A stretch of 64,000 bases of DNA. Source: G965227875 sp965227875 (GTDB lineage Bacteria; Pseudomonadota; Alphaproteobacteria; Rhizobiales; JAJFHC01). Positions within the stretch are counted from its first letter, which is position 1. Each line of letters starts with the position of its first letter. Positions 16,566-25,558 of this stretch are shown in pieces. Below the pieces are notes generated by a model, which was given only the letters and a program-made list of their open reading frames with translations, was not told the DNA's origin and did not search any database. The translations under genes were made by a program, and so were the position numbers. The stretch spans positions 3,596,001 to 3,660,000 of the forward strand of contig OZ245783.1 of NCBI GenBank assembly GCA_965227875.1, read 5' to 3'.

Positions 16566-18290
16566 ATGAACGACAGCACGAGAATGCCCTGGGAAGCGTC
16601 CTATCCTCCCGGCGTGTCGTGGCGAATCGACATTCCGGATGTGCCGGCCCAGTCCGTTCTGCTGGACGCGGTGTCCGGGTTTGGTGAAAAGCCGGCGCTC
16701 GAATTCATGGGGCGGCAGACATCCTTCGCCGAACTGGGCCGGGCCGTGGACCGGGCCGCACAGGGCTTCATGCGCCTGGGGGTGGAGAAGGGCACGCGCG
16801 TGGCGCTGTTCCTGCCCAACACGCCCCACTACTTGATCTCGTTCTTCGGCGTCTTGCGGGCCGGCGGCGTCGTGGTCAACCTGTCGCCGCTCGATGCGGT
16901 CGGCGAGCTTGTCCACAAGGTTCGCGACAGCGGCGCGGAAATCGTCGTCACGCTCAACCTTGAGGCGCTCTATCCGCAGATGGGACGGGTGCTCCGGGAA
17001 ACCGGTGTCCGCAAGCTCGTCGTCGGAACCCTGCCGGAAGTGCTGCCCTTCCCGAAGAACCTGCTGTTTCCCCTGTTCAGGCGTGGCGAGATCGCCGATG
17101 TACCGCGCGACGACAGGCATATTTGGTTCGCCGATCTGGTGTCCGGCGACGGCGCGGCGCCTGCGGGCGGCTGGCCGGGTGACGGCGCGGCTCCGGACGA
17201 CGTGGCCGTGCTCCAGTATACTGGCGGCACGACGGGCATTTCCAAGGGCGCCATGCTGACCCACCGGAACCTCGTCGCCGCGTGCCGGCAGTATCTCGCG
17301 TTCACCGGGGGCGACCGGCCCTCGCTCGGCCGCGGGGAGGACAGTTTCCTGGCAGTGCTGCCGCTTTTCCACATCTTCGCGCTCCAGGTGAACATGTTCA
17401 TGGCCATTTCGGTCGGGGCCCTGCTGATTCTCCACCCGCGCTTCGAGCTCGATGCCGTGCTGAAGGACATCGGCAAGCGCCGGCCGAACGTCTTTCCCGG
17501 CGTGCCGGCCATGTACAACGCCATTCTCAACCACCCCGAGGTCGGGAAATTCGACCTGTCGTCGCTGTCCTACTGCATCTCCGGCGGCGCGCCGCTGCCG
17601 CGCGACACGCTGGTGCGATTCGAGAAGCTCACCGGCGTGCGGATCTGCGAGGGCTGGGGCATGACGGAGACAAGCCCCGCGGGGACCGGCATGCCGCAGT
17701 TCGGCGAGTTTCGCGAGGGCAGCTGCGGCCTGCCGCTGCCGGGCATCGAGATGCGGGTCTACGACATCGACACGTCGACGCAGGTGCTCGCCCCGGGCGA
17801 AAAGGGCGAGATCTGCATCACCGGCCCCAACGTGATGAAGGGCTACTGGCAGAAGCCGGACGCGACCGCCGAGGCGTTCAACGCGGACGGCTTCTTCCGG
17901 ACGGGCGACAGCGGCTACATGGACGCCGACGGGTTCGTCTTCCTGATCGACCGGTTGAAGGACATGATCCTGTGTTCGGGTTTCAACGTCTATCCGCGCG
18001 TGATAGAGGAAGCCATCTACCAGCATCCCGACGTGGAGGAAGTCATCGTGATCGGCATCGCCGATGAGAAGAGGGGCCAGAGCCCCAAGGCCTTCGTCAA
18101 GCTCAAACCCGGCGCGGCAGCCATGGATCTCGACGGCCTGAAGGCCTTCCTGGAAGACCGCCTGGGCCGCCACGAAATGATCCGCGCCCTCGAGATCCGC
18201 GACGAACTGCCCAAGACACCCGTGGGCAAGCTGTCCAAGAAGGAGCTGTATGCGGAGGAGGCGGGGGAGGCGCAGAAACCCGAATTGTGA
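16566..18290 (+). CDS. fadD: Long-chain fatty-acid-CoA ligase (AMP-forming)
   Basis: A 574-residue adenylate-forming enzyme that activates a carboxylic acid to its acyl-CoA through an acyl-AMP. The P-loop-like motif YTGGTTGISKG is at about 218-228, the A5 motif GWGMTETSP follows later, then the TGDSGYMDADGFVFLIDR hinge region and the C-terminal catalytic lysine in KTPVGKLSKKEL. Length and motif order match FadD-type ligases. It follows the Hint gene and may be co-transcribed with it. Exact chain length is not predictable; medium-chain or other acids remain possible. Confidence 0.88.
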   Translation: MNDSTRMPWEASYPPGVSWRIDIPDVPAQSVLLDAVSGFGEKPALEFMGRQTSFAELGRAVDRAAQGFMRLGVEKGTRVALFLPNTPHYLISFFGVLRAGGVVVNLSPLDAVGELVHKVRDSGAEIVVTLNLEALYPQMGRVLRETGVRKLVVGTLPEVLPFPKNLLFPLFRRGEIADVPRDDRHIWFADLVSGDGAAPAGGWPGDGAAPDDVAVLQYTGGTTGISKGAMLTHRNLVAACRQYLAFTGGDRPSLGRGEDSFLAVLPLFHIFALQVNMFMAISVGALLILHPRFELDAVLKDIGKRRPNVFPGVPAMYNAILNHPEVGKFDLSSLSYCISGGAPLPRDTLVRFEKLTGVRICEGWGMTETSPAGTGMPQFGEFREGSCGLPLPGIEMRVYDIDTSTQVLAPGEKGEICITGPNVMKGYWQKPDATAEAFNADGFFRTGDSGYMDADGFVFLIDRLKDMILCSGFNVYPRVIEEAIYQHPDVEEVIVIGIADEKRGQSPKAFVKLKPGAAAMDLDGLKAFLEDRLGRHEMIRALEIRDELPKTPVGKLSKKELYAEEAGEAQKPEL

Positions 18291-18422
18291 CGTCATGACG
18301 CCGAAACACGCCTTTGAGGGGTTACTCTTTGCCCTGCCCCCTGATAAGAGACGGTCCGCAACAAGTGGCCACGCCGGGAGCGGCAGTGGTTTTGTAACAG
18401 AACTGGCGAAATCGACAGCTTG

Positions 18423-20138
18423 ATGGCCGCATTCCGGATCTTCTTTGGTTCCGACCTGAAACTCTGGCGCCAGGCGCTCATTGTGGGCTGTCTGCTCGCG
18501 GCCGGGATGGCGGAGGGTTTCGGTATTGCCACGATCCTGCCGGTTCTGGCGGTCAGCATGGAAAACGCGAGCGGTGCCCAGCGTCCCGAATTCGCCGATG
18601 TGATGATCTCCTTCCTCTCCGGTTTCGGGATACCGGCCACGTTCACCAGTTTGCTGATTGTAATGATCGCCGGACTCGTCCTGCGTGAGATCCTGAATTT
18701 CTCCGCCATGACCTTCGTCGGTTACACGATTGCGAGGTTGGCCACGCGGTACCGCCGCCGCCTGATCGAGGCCTATCTCTCGGCAGACTGGATGTATTTT
18801 ACGCGCGAACCCCTGGGCCAGTTGACTCACGCCGTGAGCACCTTCTCCTCGGGGGCCGCCGATGCCTTCCGGGTGTCGGCGGAATTCATCGCGACACTGC
18901 TCCGTACGATCGTCTACATGATCGTGATTGTCGCGATCTCCGGCAAACTCGCGATTATGGCTCTTGTGATCGGGGGGGTCATCTACGGTGCCCTCAATGT
19001 GCTCGTGGAAGTCGCACGCAAGGCGGGCCGCAAGACGGCGCTGAATTCGCAACTTCTCAACATTGGCATGACCGACACTTTCGGCAGCATCAAGCCGCTG
19101 AAAGCGATGGCACGGCATGAGCACGTCCATCTTGCCTTCAACCGGACCATCCGTCGACTTCAGAAGCACATCCGCCGATCGGTCATGTCGTCTCACGGGC
19201 TGATAAGCCTGCAGGGCCTGATCGAGGCGATCGCCATCGGCATTGGCCTCTACGTCGCGATCATCTACTGGAAGATACCAATCCTCGAACTCGGCGTGAT
19301 CGGCGGGCTCATGCTCCAGGTGACCAAGAGCATCGGCCGCATCCAGCGTCAGTCGCAGCGCGTGGCGAGCGTCGAGATATCCTACGACAGGCTCAACGAG
19401 ATCACCCGCGATGCACTGGAGGCGCGCGAAATCAACCAGGGGACGGCGGCACCAACGCTGCAGAGGTCGATCGTGCTCGACCACGTGACCTTCGGGTTCG
19501 GAAGCAAGCGGATCCTCGCTGGTGCCTCCTGCACGATACCGGCACGGCACCTGACGGTGCTGCACGGACCGTCCGGGCGCGGCAAGACAACCCTGACGGA
19601 CCTGATCATCGGTTTGTACAGGCCCGAATCGGGCCGCGTGCTGATCGACGACGTTTCGCTGGTTGACATCGACCTGGCGAAGTGGCGGGGCATGATTGGC
19701 TACGTTCCGCAGGAACTAGTACTCCACAACGGGTCCATCCGCTCCAACATTACACTGGGCGATCCCCAGTTCAGCGATGACCAGGTATGGTCGGCATTGG
19801 AACTGGCGAGCGCGGACCATTTCGTGCGCGAACTCGCCAATGGTCTGGACGCGGAAATCGGCGAGCAGGGACTGACGCTTTCGGGCGGCCAGCGCCAGCG
19901 CATCGCACTTGCGCGCGCACTTGTGCATGACCCGGAACTGATCATTCTGGATGAAGTGACGAGTGCGCTCGATCCGGAAACCGAAGAAACCATCTGCGCC
20001 CAGATCCGGGAAATCGCCAGAACCAGGACCGTGATCGCGATCACCCACAGGCCCGCATGGCTTGACGTGGCCGACATTGTCGTCGAAATCGACGATCTGA
20101 AAATATCGGTCCGCGAGACGGAACAGGCGGTTGCGTGA
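18423..20138 (+). CDS. ABC exporter, fused permease and ATPase, glycan-flippase-like
   Basis: A 571-residue half-transporter: an N-terminal type I exporter membrane domain with six helices (about 1-310) and a nucleotide-binding domain. Walker A is GPSGRGKTT at about 382-390, the signature is LSGGQRQRIALARAL, and Walker B is LIILDEVTSALD. The type resembles MsbA/PglK-like lipid and lipid-linked-oligosaccharide flippases. It stands immediately before pseB in the same orientation (59-base gap) and is still in backbone GC composition. Since no Wzx or Wzy gene was found in the locus, it is a candidate for moving the glycan or its lipid carrier, but this is an inference. Confidence 0.82.
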   Translation: MAAFRIFFGSDLKLWRQALIVGCLLAAGMAEGFGIATILPVLAVSMENASGAQRPEFADVMISFLSGFGIPATFTSLLIVMIAGLVLREILNFSAMTFVGYTIARLATRYRRRLIEAYLSADWMYFTREPLGQLTHAVSTFSSGAADAFRVSAEFIATLLRTIVYMIVIVAISGKLAIMALVIGGVIYGALNVLVEVARKAGRKTALNSQLLNIGMTDTFGSIKPLKAMARHEHVHLAFNRTIRRLQKHIRRSVMSSHGLISLQGLIEAIAIGIGLYVAIIYWKIPILELGVIGGLMLQVTKSIGRIQRQSQRVASVEISYDRLNEITRDALEAREINQGTAAPTLQRSIVLDHVTFGFGSKRILAGASCTIPARHLTVLHGPSGRGKTTLTDLIIGLYRPESGRVLIDDVSLVDIDLAKWRGMIGYVPQELVLHNGSIRSNITLGDPQFSDDQVWSALELASADHFVRELANGLDAEIGEQGLTLSGGQRQRIALARALVHDPELIILDEVTSALDPETEETICAQIREIARTRTVIAITHRPAWLDVADIVVEIDDLKISVRETEQAVA

Positions 20139-20197
20139 GCGTCACGGGCGTGCGGCCGGTGCAAAGAACAATGTGATGGACGGGTAAGGCGAAAAAA

Positions 20198-21202
20198 GTG
20201 CTCCGAAATTCCTCGATACTCGTGACCGGCGGGACCGGCTCGTTCGGCAATACCTTCATCCCCATGACGCTGGAGAAATACGATCCCGAGCGCCTGATCG
20301 TATTTTCCCGCGACGAGATGAAACAGTGGGAGATGGCGAAGCTCTACGATCACGACGATCGGGTGCGGTTCTTCATCGGCGACGTGCGCGACAAGGAGCG
20401 TCTCATCCGGGCCCTCGACGGTGTCGATTATGTGGTGCACGCCGCAGCGACCAAGATCGTGCCGACGGCGGAATACAACCCGTTCGAGTGCATCAAGACC
20501 AATATCAACGGCGCGATGAACCTGATCGACGCGGCCATCGACCGCGGTGTCAAGAGCGTGGTCGCGCTGTCGACCGACAAGGCGAGCAACCCGATCAATC
20601 TATACGGCGCGACGAAGCTTGCCTCCGACAAGCTGTTCGTGGCGGGCAATGCTTATTCCGGCAAGCACCAGACGAGCTTCGGAGTGGTACGTTACGGCAA
20701 CGTCATGGGGTCGCGCGGTTCCGTCATTCCGTTTTTCATGCAGATCGCGGACACGCCGGACAAGCCGATGCCGATTACCGACGAGCGCATGACACGGTTC
20801 ATGATCACGCTCGAGCAGGGCGTCAAACTGGTGTGGCATGCGTTCGACGACATGGTCGGCGGTGAGATTTACGTAAAGAAATGCCCGTCCATGAAGGTCG
20901 TTGACATCGCCCGGGCCATTGCCCCTGATAGGGAACATGAGTTCATCGGGATCAGGCCGGGCGAGAAGCTGCACGAACAGATGATCGGCGTCGAGGATAC
21001 CAGGACCACGTTCGAATATTCCGGGCACTACAAGATCCTGCCGGCGATCTACGGCTGGAACGGGGACCCGAACCGCATTGGCGACGGCCAAGCGGTGCCG
21101 TCCGACTTCGTCTATTCCTCGGACAACAACGAGGACTGGATGGACCGGGCGCACCTGCAGCGGTGGATCGACGCCAACCGGCAGAAAATCGGACGCATCT
21201 GA
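20198..21202 (+). CDS. pseB: UDP-N-acetylglucosamine 4,6-dehydratase (inverting), PseB
   Basis: A 334-residue extended SDR that makes the first step of pseudaminic acid synthesis, converting UDP-GlcNAc to UDP-2-acetamido-2,6-dideoxy-L-arabino-hexos-4-ulose. The nucleotide-binding motif is TGGTGSFG (10-17). The catalytic group is Asp127-Lys128 in STDKASNP with Tyr136 and Lys140 in NLYGATK. The GTG start has a purine-rich AAGGCG upstream. The stop is one base from the pseC start. Composition is still that of the backbone. Confidence 0.95.
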   Translation: MLRNSSILVTGGTGSFGNTFIPMTLEKYDPERLIVFSRDEMKQWEMAKLYDHDDRVRFFIGDVRDKERLIRALDGVDYVVHAAATKIVPTAEYNPFECIKTNINGAMNLIDAAIDRGVKSVVALSTDKASNPINLYGATKLASDKLFVAGNAYSGKHQTSFGVVRYGNVMGSRGSVIPFFMQIADTPDKPMPITDERMTRFMITLEQGVKLVWHAFDDMVGGEIYVKKCPSMKVVDIARAIAPDREHEFIGIRPGEKLHEQMIGVEDTRTTFEYSGHYKILPAIYGWNGDPNRIGDGQAVPSDFVYSSDNNEDWMDRAHLQRWIDANRQKIGRI

Positions 21203-21203
21203 G

Positions 21204-22364
21204 ATGATTCCCTACGGACGCCAGGAGATCACGCGCGACGACATCCAGGCGGTCGTCGACGTCCTGCAGTCCGACTTCATCACCCAAGGGCCCCGCGTGC
21301 CCGCCTTCGAGGAGAAGGTGGCCGCCTATTGCGGCGCCGGACATGCCGTCGCGGTCAACAGCGCGACATCCGCGCTCCACGTGGCGTGCCTGGCGCTGGG
21401 CCTGGGACCCGGCGACTGGCTGTGGACCTCGCCCATCACCTTCGTCGCCTCGGCCAACTGCGGGCTCTACTGCGGCGCCAAGGTCGATTTCGTCGACATC
21501 GATCCGGACACGTTCAACATGTGCCCCAGGGCGCTGGAGCGAAAGCTCGAAGCCGCGGACCGGGAAGGGCGGCTGCCGAAAGTGGTGGTGCCGGTGCATC
21601 TGTGCGGCCAGCCCTGCGACATGCAGGCGATCCACGCCCTGGCGCAGCGCTACGGCTTCCGCATTCTCGAGGACGCATCCCACGCGGTCGGCGGCGCCTA
21701 TCGCGGTTCGCCCGTGGGCGACTGCCGCTACAGCGACATCACGGTGTTCAGCTTTCATCCCGTCAAGATCGTCACCACGGCTGAGGGCGGCATGGCCCTG
21801 ACGAACGACCCGGACCTCGCCGAACGCATGGGCCTTTTCAGGAGCCACGGCGTCACGCGATCACCGGAAAAGATGTCGAAAGCTCCGGACGGACCCTGGT
21901 ATTATGAGCAGATTGCACTGGGATTTAACTACAGGATGACGGACGTGCAGGCCGCATTGGGCATCAGCCAGTTTGATCGGCTCGATGAGTACGTCGCGCG
22001 GAGACGGCAAATTGCGGCCCGCTACGACGAAATGTTCGCGGGCCTGCCCCTGCGCCCTCAGCACCAGCCTGACGACCGCCATTCGGCCTATCATCTGTAT
22101 GTCGTCCGGATAGATGTTAAAAATATTAGATCAACAAAAAAGGGAATATTCGAAAATTTAAGAGAAAAAGGAATTGGTGTAAATATACATTATATACCTA
22201 TTCATATGCAACCATACTATAAGGGTAAAGGTTATGTGGGGGGGGATTTGCCGGAATCTGAGAAATATTACGAGGAAGCGGTTACATTCCCCTTGTATCC
22301 TCATTTGAAAGACGAAGAATTAAATACGGTTGTTGGCGCGATACAAAAGGCGCTAAAAAAATGA
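21204..22364 (+). CDS. pseC: UDP-4-amino-4,6-dideoxy-AltNAc aminotransferase, PseC
   Basis: A 386-residue DegT/DnrJ/EryC1-family PLP aminotransferase, acting on the PseB product. The catalytic Lys188 lies in SFHPVKIVTTAEGG and the PLP phosphate-binding SATSAL at 53-58. Length is normal and the frame is intact. The gene is a compositional chimera: codons up to about residue 302 are GC-rich, while those after it (from about base 22110) are strongly AT-rich, like the following genes. The ATG of pseF overlaps its stop (ATGA). Homologous recombination within a conserved gene is the simplest reading. Confidence 0.93.
   Translation: MIPYGRQEITRDDIQAVVDVLQSDFITQGPRVPAFEEKVAAYCGAGHAVAVNSATSALHVACLALGLGPGDWLWTSPITFVASANCGLYCGAKVDFVDIDPDTFNMCPRALERKLEAADREGRLPKVVVPVHLCGQPCDMQAIHALAQRYGFRILEDASHAVGGAYRGSPVGDCRYSDITVFSFHPVKIVTTAEGGMALTNDPDLAERMGLFRSHGVTRSPEKMSKAPDGPWYYEQIALGFNYRMTDVQAALGISQFDRLDEYVARRRQIAARYDEMFAGLPLRPQHQPDDRHSAYHLYVVRIDVKNIRSTKKGIFENLREKGIGVNIHYIPIHMQPYYKGKGYVGGDLPESEKYYEEAVTFPLYPHLKDEELNTVVGAIQKALKK
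22085..22125. other. Sharp GC-to-AT composition step inside pseC (probable recombination junction)
   Basis: By direct counting, 21961-22020 has 37 G+C of 60 and 22141-22200 has 15 of 60; the change happens within about 30 bases near 22110. The reading frame and the protein are uninterrupted. This marks the left edge of the imported part of the glycan locus. Confidence 0.8.
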
Positions 22365-23047
22365 GACTAGCAGTTATACCCGCCCGTGGTGGCAGCAAAA
22401 GAATTCCTAGAAAAAATGTTAAACCGTTTTGTGGAAAGCCAATTATTGCATGGTCAATTGAGGCTGCTATACAAAGTGAGTGTTTTGAACGCATAATTGT
22501 TTCGACAGATGATAACGAGATTGCTGAAATCTCACTATCTCACGGCGCAGAAGTCCCATTTACGCGGCCTGAACGCCTGTCGGATGACCATACCGAAACA
22601 ATACCGGTAATGAAGCACGCTATTGAATGGCAGAAAGAGAATGGAGATACACCATCATATGTTTGTTGTATCTACGCGACCGCACCATTTACGAGTGGGG
22701 ACGACATTCGTCGCGGCTTTAACGCTATCGTTGAGCAAGACTGCAATTTCGCATTTGCGGTAACGAGTTTTCCTTTTCCAATTCAACGGGCCATTCGGGT
22801 TACGGCTGCTCAACGACTAGAAATGTTTCAACCAGAGTACTATCATTCGCGCTCCCAGGATTTGGAAGAAGCGTTCCATGATGCTGGGCAATTTTACTGG
22901 GGAAAAGCTGATGCCTGGTTGAAGGAAAGTGTCGTATTCGATAATAACGCGACGCCCATATATTTACCTAGGCATCGAGTGCAAGATATTGATACTGAAG
23001 AAGACTGGACGCGTGCTGAATGGTTGTTTAGAGCGCTCAATCTATAA
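22361..23047 (+). CDS. pseF: Pseudaminic acid cytidylyltransferase, PseF
   Basis: A 228-residue member of the CMP-sialic acid synthetase family that charges pseudaminic acid with CTP to give CMP-Pse, the glycosyl donor. The N-terminal nucleotide-binding motif is ARGGSKRIPRKN (8-19) and the C-terminal VQDIDTEEDWTRAE helix is characteristic of PseF. The ATGA overlap with pseC indicates translational coupling. It is AT-rich with codon use unlike pseB, showing transfer. Confidence 0.93.
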   Translation: MRLAVIPARGGSKRIPRKNVKPFCGKPIIAWSIEAAIQSECFERIIVSTDDNEIAEISLSHGAEVPFTRPERLSDDHTETIPVMKHAIEWQKENGDTPSYVCCIYATAPFTSGDDIRRGFNAIVEQDCNFAFAVTSFPFPIQRAIRVTAAQRLEMFQPEYYHSRSQDLEEAFHDAGQFYWGKADAWLKESVVFDNNATPIYLPRHRVQDIDTEEDWTRAEWLFRALNL

Positions 23048-23070
23048 ACGAACGATTTATCGACTTATCC

Positions 23071-24105
23071 ATGAAAGTAGCGTTTCGCACTGATGCATCC
23101 CATGTGATTGGTACAGGGCATATTATGCGATGTCTGAACCTGGCTGATGCACTTAAGACAAAAAACGCAGATTGCCTTTTTATTTGCAATGAAGACGCAG
23201 GCGAAATATTTGACCACATTCAACAGAGGGGACATAAAGCGACTGCACTTCCATTTATAGGCAATTCGCAAACTAGCGTGAAAGCCAACCAGAAAAAAAA
23301 CGCGAAAAGTACCGAATTCGATCTTGGTGTCGATGTCCAATACTCAGATAAAATTATCACCCAACTTCAACCTGAATGGCTCATTGTCGATCATTACAAG
23401 ATCGACGCTGAATGGGAGGCCGCACTCAAACCGAATTGTAGTCGACTGCTTGTTATCGACGATTTGGCGGACAGAAAGCACGACTGCCATATGCTAGTGG
23501 ATGCCAATTTCGGCCGCACACCGGAAGAGTATCGGACACTCGTTCCAGAAACTTGTAAGCTTTTGATCGGGCCAGAGTTTATTATGCTTGATCCAATGTG
23601 CTATAATGAGTCTGACAGGTACCGACAAGGCACCATCGTGTTTTTGGGTGGCGGCGACAATCAGGAGGATCTGAGGCAGATTATTCCAATTCTGCCAAAT
23701 TTTGATCTTCCAAAACCTGTTACAGTTGTTCTTGGTTCAAACCAGCCACGCAAGGCAGACTTAATCAGGCAATGCGATGGATATGGTCTGCAACACACAA
23801 TTAACCCATCCGACTTCAAGGAGCGCTGCCGCGCAGCATCATTGGCCATCGTTCGCTGTGGTCTGGTGTCATACGAACTCGCAGCCTTTAAGACGCCAAG
23901 CATATGTTTATGGCGAGCCGGTATTCACAAAAGGGTCGCCAATTGGTTAGAAAAAAAAGGTTTTGTTGTTGCAATGAATGTGGAACATTTTACCAACTGT
24001 AAAGCGAGTTTGGTTGATGTACAGAAAGCTATCAGTCTAAAACCAAGATCACGGTTTCAAAATGGTCCAGGGCAATACCAAATTTTAAAACATATGATTG
24101 CATAG
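23071..24105 (+). CDS. pseG: UDP-2,4-diacetamido-2,4,6-trideoxy-altropyranose hydrolase, PseG
   Basis: A 344-residue GT-B-fold UDP-sugar hydrolase releasing UDP to give the free 2,4-diacetamido-hexose. The N-terminus FRTDASHVIGTGHIMRCL carries the catalytic His17 in the GxGH loop that is diagnostic of PseG. The usual PseG-PseH fusion is not present; the protein ends at the hydrolase domain. It sits 23 bases after pseF in the AT-rich block. Confidence 0.93.
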   Translation: MKVAFRTDASHVIGTGHIMRCLNLADALKTKNADCLFICNEDAGEIFDHIQQRGHKATALPFIGNSQTSVKANQKKNAKSTEFDLGVDVQYSDKIITQLQPEWLIVDHYKIDAEWEAALKPNCSRLLVIDDLADRKHDCHMLVDANFGRTPEEYRTLVPETCKLLIGPEFIMLDPMCYNESDRYRQGTIVFLGGGDNQEDLRQIIPILPNFDLPKPVTVVLGSNQPRKADLIRQCDGYGLQHTINPSDFKERCRAASLAIVRCGLVSYELAAFKTPSICLWRAGIHKRVANWLEKKGFVVAMNVEHFTNCKASLVDVQKAISLKPRSRFQNGPGQYQILKHMIA

Positions 24106-24113
24106 AGAATTTG

Positions 24114-24713
24114 ATGTGTAGAAACATTCAGCAACATTATCGGAATCTTGTAAAAAAATATGGAGATTCATATTTATCGGCGCAGTATTCGAGTGAGGAG
24201 ACCCAGAATCTACGGTTCCACCATCTCCTGCGCGCCGGCAATATTTCTGATAAGAAGGTTCTCGATTTTGGCTGCGGAACTGCTGCGCTGGCCGGGTATA
24301 TCGAGCGGCAAGGTATAAATTGTCAGTACGTCGGATATGATTTCGTCGAAGAATTTTACCCGATAGCGCAGAATAAGTACCCTGGAGCGCGCTTCGTCAG
24401 CAAAAGTGAATTTGTAAGAGAAACATATGAATACATATTTGTGAGCGGTGTCTTCAATAATCGCATTGATAACAATGAATTATTTTATAAGAATACGTTG
24501 AAAATGTTATTTGATAGTGCGGAAATTTGTGTTTCATTTAATATGTTGAGCATGTACGTTGATTATTTTGATAGTGATTTATTTTACGTGTATCCAGAAG
24601 ATGTGTTCAAGTTTTGCAAAACTAATATTACACCTTATGTAAGTATTGTGAATGATTATAGTTTAAAGAGGCACGCGGTTCCGTTTGAATTTTCATGTTA
24701 TTTATATAGATAA
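24114..24713 (+). CDS. Class I SAM-dependent methyltransferase, small
   Basis: A 199-residue protein with motif I VLDFGCGTAALAGYIE followed by CQYVGYDF, a normal AdoMet-binding Rossmann start. The C-terminal half is weakly conserved and very AT-rich (14 of 60 G+C at 24481-24540). The start is ATG 24114, 8 bases after the pseG stop. It probably methylates a sugar or nucleotide sugar of the locus, but the acceptor is unknown. It occupies the place where a PseH acetyltransferase often lies and is not one. Confidence 0.7.
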   Translation: MCRNIQQHYRNLVKKYGDSYLSAQYSSEETQNLRFHHLLRAGNISDKKVLDFGCGTAALAGYIERQGINCQYVGYDFVEEFYPIAQNKYPGARFVSKSEFVRETYEYIFVSGVFNNRIDNNELFYKNTLKMLFDSAEICVSFNMLSMYVDYFDSDLFYVYPEDVFKFCKTNITPYVSIVNDYSLKRHAVPFEFSCYLYR

Positions 24714-24867
24714 ATATATTGCTAAATTGAGATTAAAACACAAATATTTTTAATCAAAAAAGGATATTCATTCATTTGAACAGATTAAATGCAATGCTGC
24801 GCGCAGCAAAAATTATTGGATACGAAAATTAGTCAATTATATTTATATTCAGCGAGATTAATTATTT
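24714..24867 (+). other. AT-rich intergenic gap
   Basis: About 150 bases, extremely AT-rich, without a start codon plus ribosome site. No stem with a T-run, repeat or conserved promoter was recognised. It may hold an internal promoter for the WbqC-pseI part of the locus. Confidence 0.4.
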
Positions 24868-25557
24868 ATGATATGTGCAATCATGCAACCAACTTTTTTG
24901 CCTTGGGTTGGATATTTTAGTATGATGTGTCGAGTTGATCGGTTTGTGTATTTGGACGATGTTCAACTCACTCGTAGATCATGGCAGGTGCGCAACAGAA
25001 TTCTTTCAAATGGAGGCGTAGTAACAATCACTGTGCCCGTGAGAAAAACATCGAGAGATGTCAAGATATGCGACGCGGAACTTGCTTTGGACGGCAGGTG
25101 GATTAGCGCGACACTTAAAAAAATTGAAATGTCCTATGCAAGATCGTCTTTTATATCTGAAGTTATCGATATTCTGTCTGAAGAGCTTGAATCTAAGCAT
25201 GTAAAGTTGTCTGATCTGAATATTGGCATAATAGAGAGATTTGCGAAATATCTGCGGTTCGATGTCGACACGGTTCGATCTAGTTCTCTGAACGTACCAG
25301 GAAAAAGATCGAAAAAGTTGTTGAATATATGCAAAATTCTCGGATCCGATGCATATTTGGCAGCCGAAGGGTCGCGCCAGTATATCGAGGAAGATGGTTT
25401 GTTTTTGACCGACCCTATTAGGCTGTCATACTACGAATACAAACCAGAACCTTACTATCAGATCAAGACTGATCAGTTTGTTCCGTACATGTCCATTGTA
25501 GATCTGGTAGCGAACGTCGGGCCGAAAGTTGCGTTTGAATACATTCGGAGCAAGTAG
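24868..25557 (+). CDS. WbqC family protein
   Basis: A 229-residue WbqC-like protein. The N-terminal IMQPTFLPWVGYF and FVYLDDVQLTRRSWQVRNRI blocks are diagnostic of the family, and YLAAEGSRQYIEEDGL is the conserved central region. The family is found in O-antigen and flagellin glycan clusters, commonly beside aminotransferases, and is proposed to act in acylamino-sugar formation; its reaction is not firmly established. It ends 1 base before the pseI start. Confidence 0.85.
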   Translation: MICAIMQPTFLPWVGYFSMMCRVDRFVYLDDVQLTRRSWQVRNRILSNGGVVTITVPVRKTSRDVKICDAELALDGRWISATLKKIEMSYARSSFISEVIDILSEELESKHVKLSDLNIGIIERFAKYLRFDVDTVRSSSLNVPGKRSKKLLNICKILGSDAYLAAEGSRQYIEEDGLFLTDPIRLSYYEYKPEPYYQIKTDQFVPYMSIVDLVANVGPKVAFEYIRSK

Positions 25558-25558
25558 A

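Noticed and set aside
16428..19565. A minus-strand open frame of 1045 codons
   Set aside because: It lies antisense to fadD and the ABC exporter, both with full family motifs. Its predicted protein is low-complexity and rich in His/Asp/Arg, as expected for the complement of GC-rich codons.
24868..25557. WbqC gene considered as PseH
   Set aside because: It lacks the GNAT acetyl-CoA loop and matches the WbqC pattern, so it cannot be called PseH.
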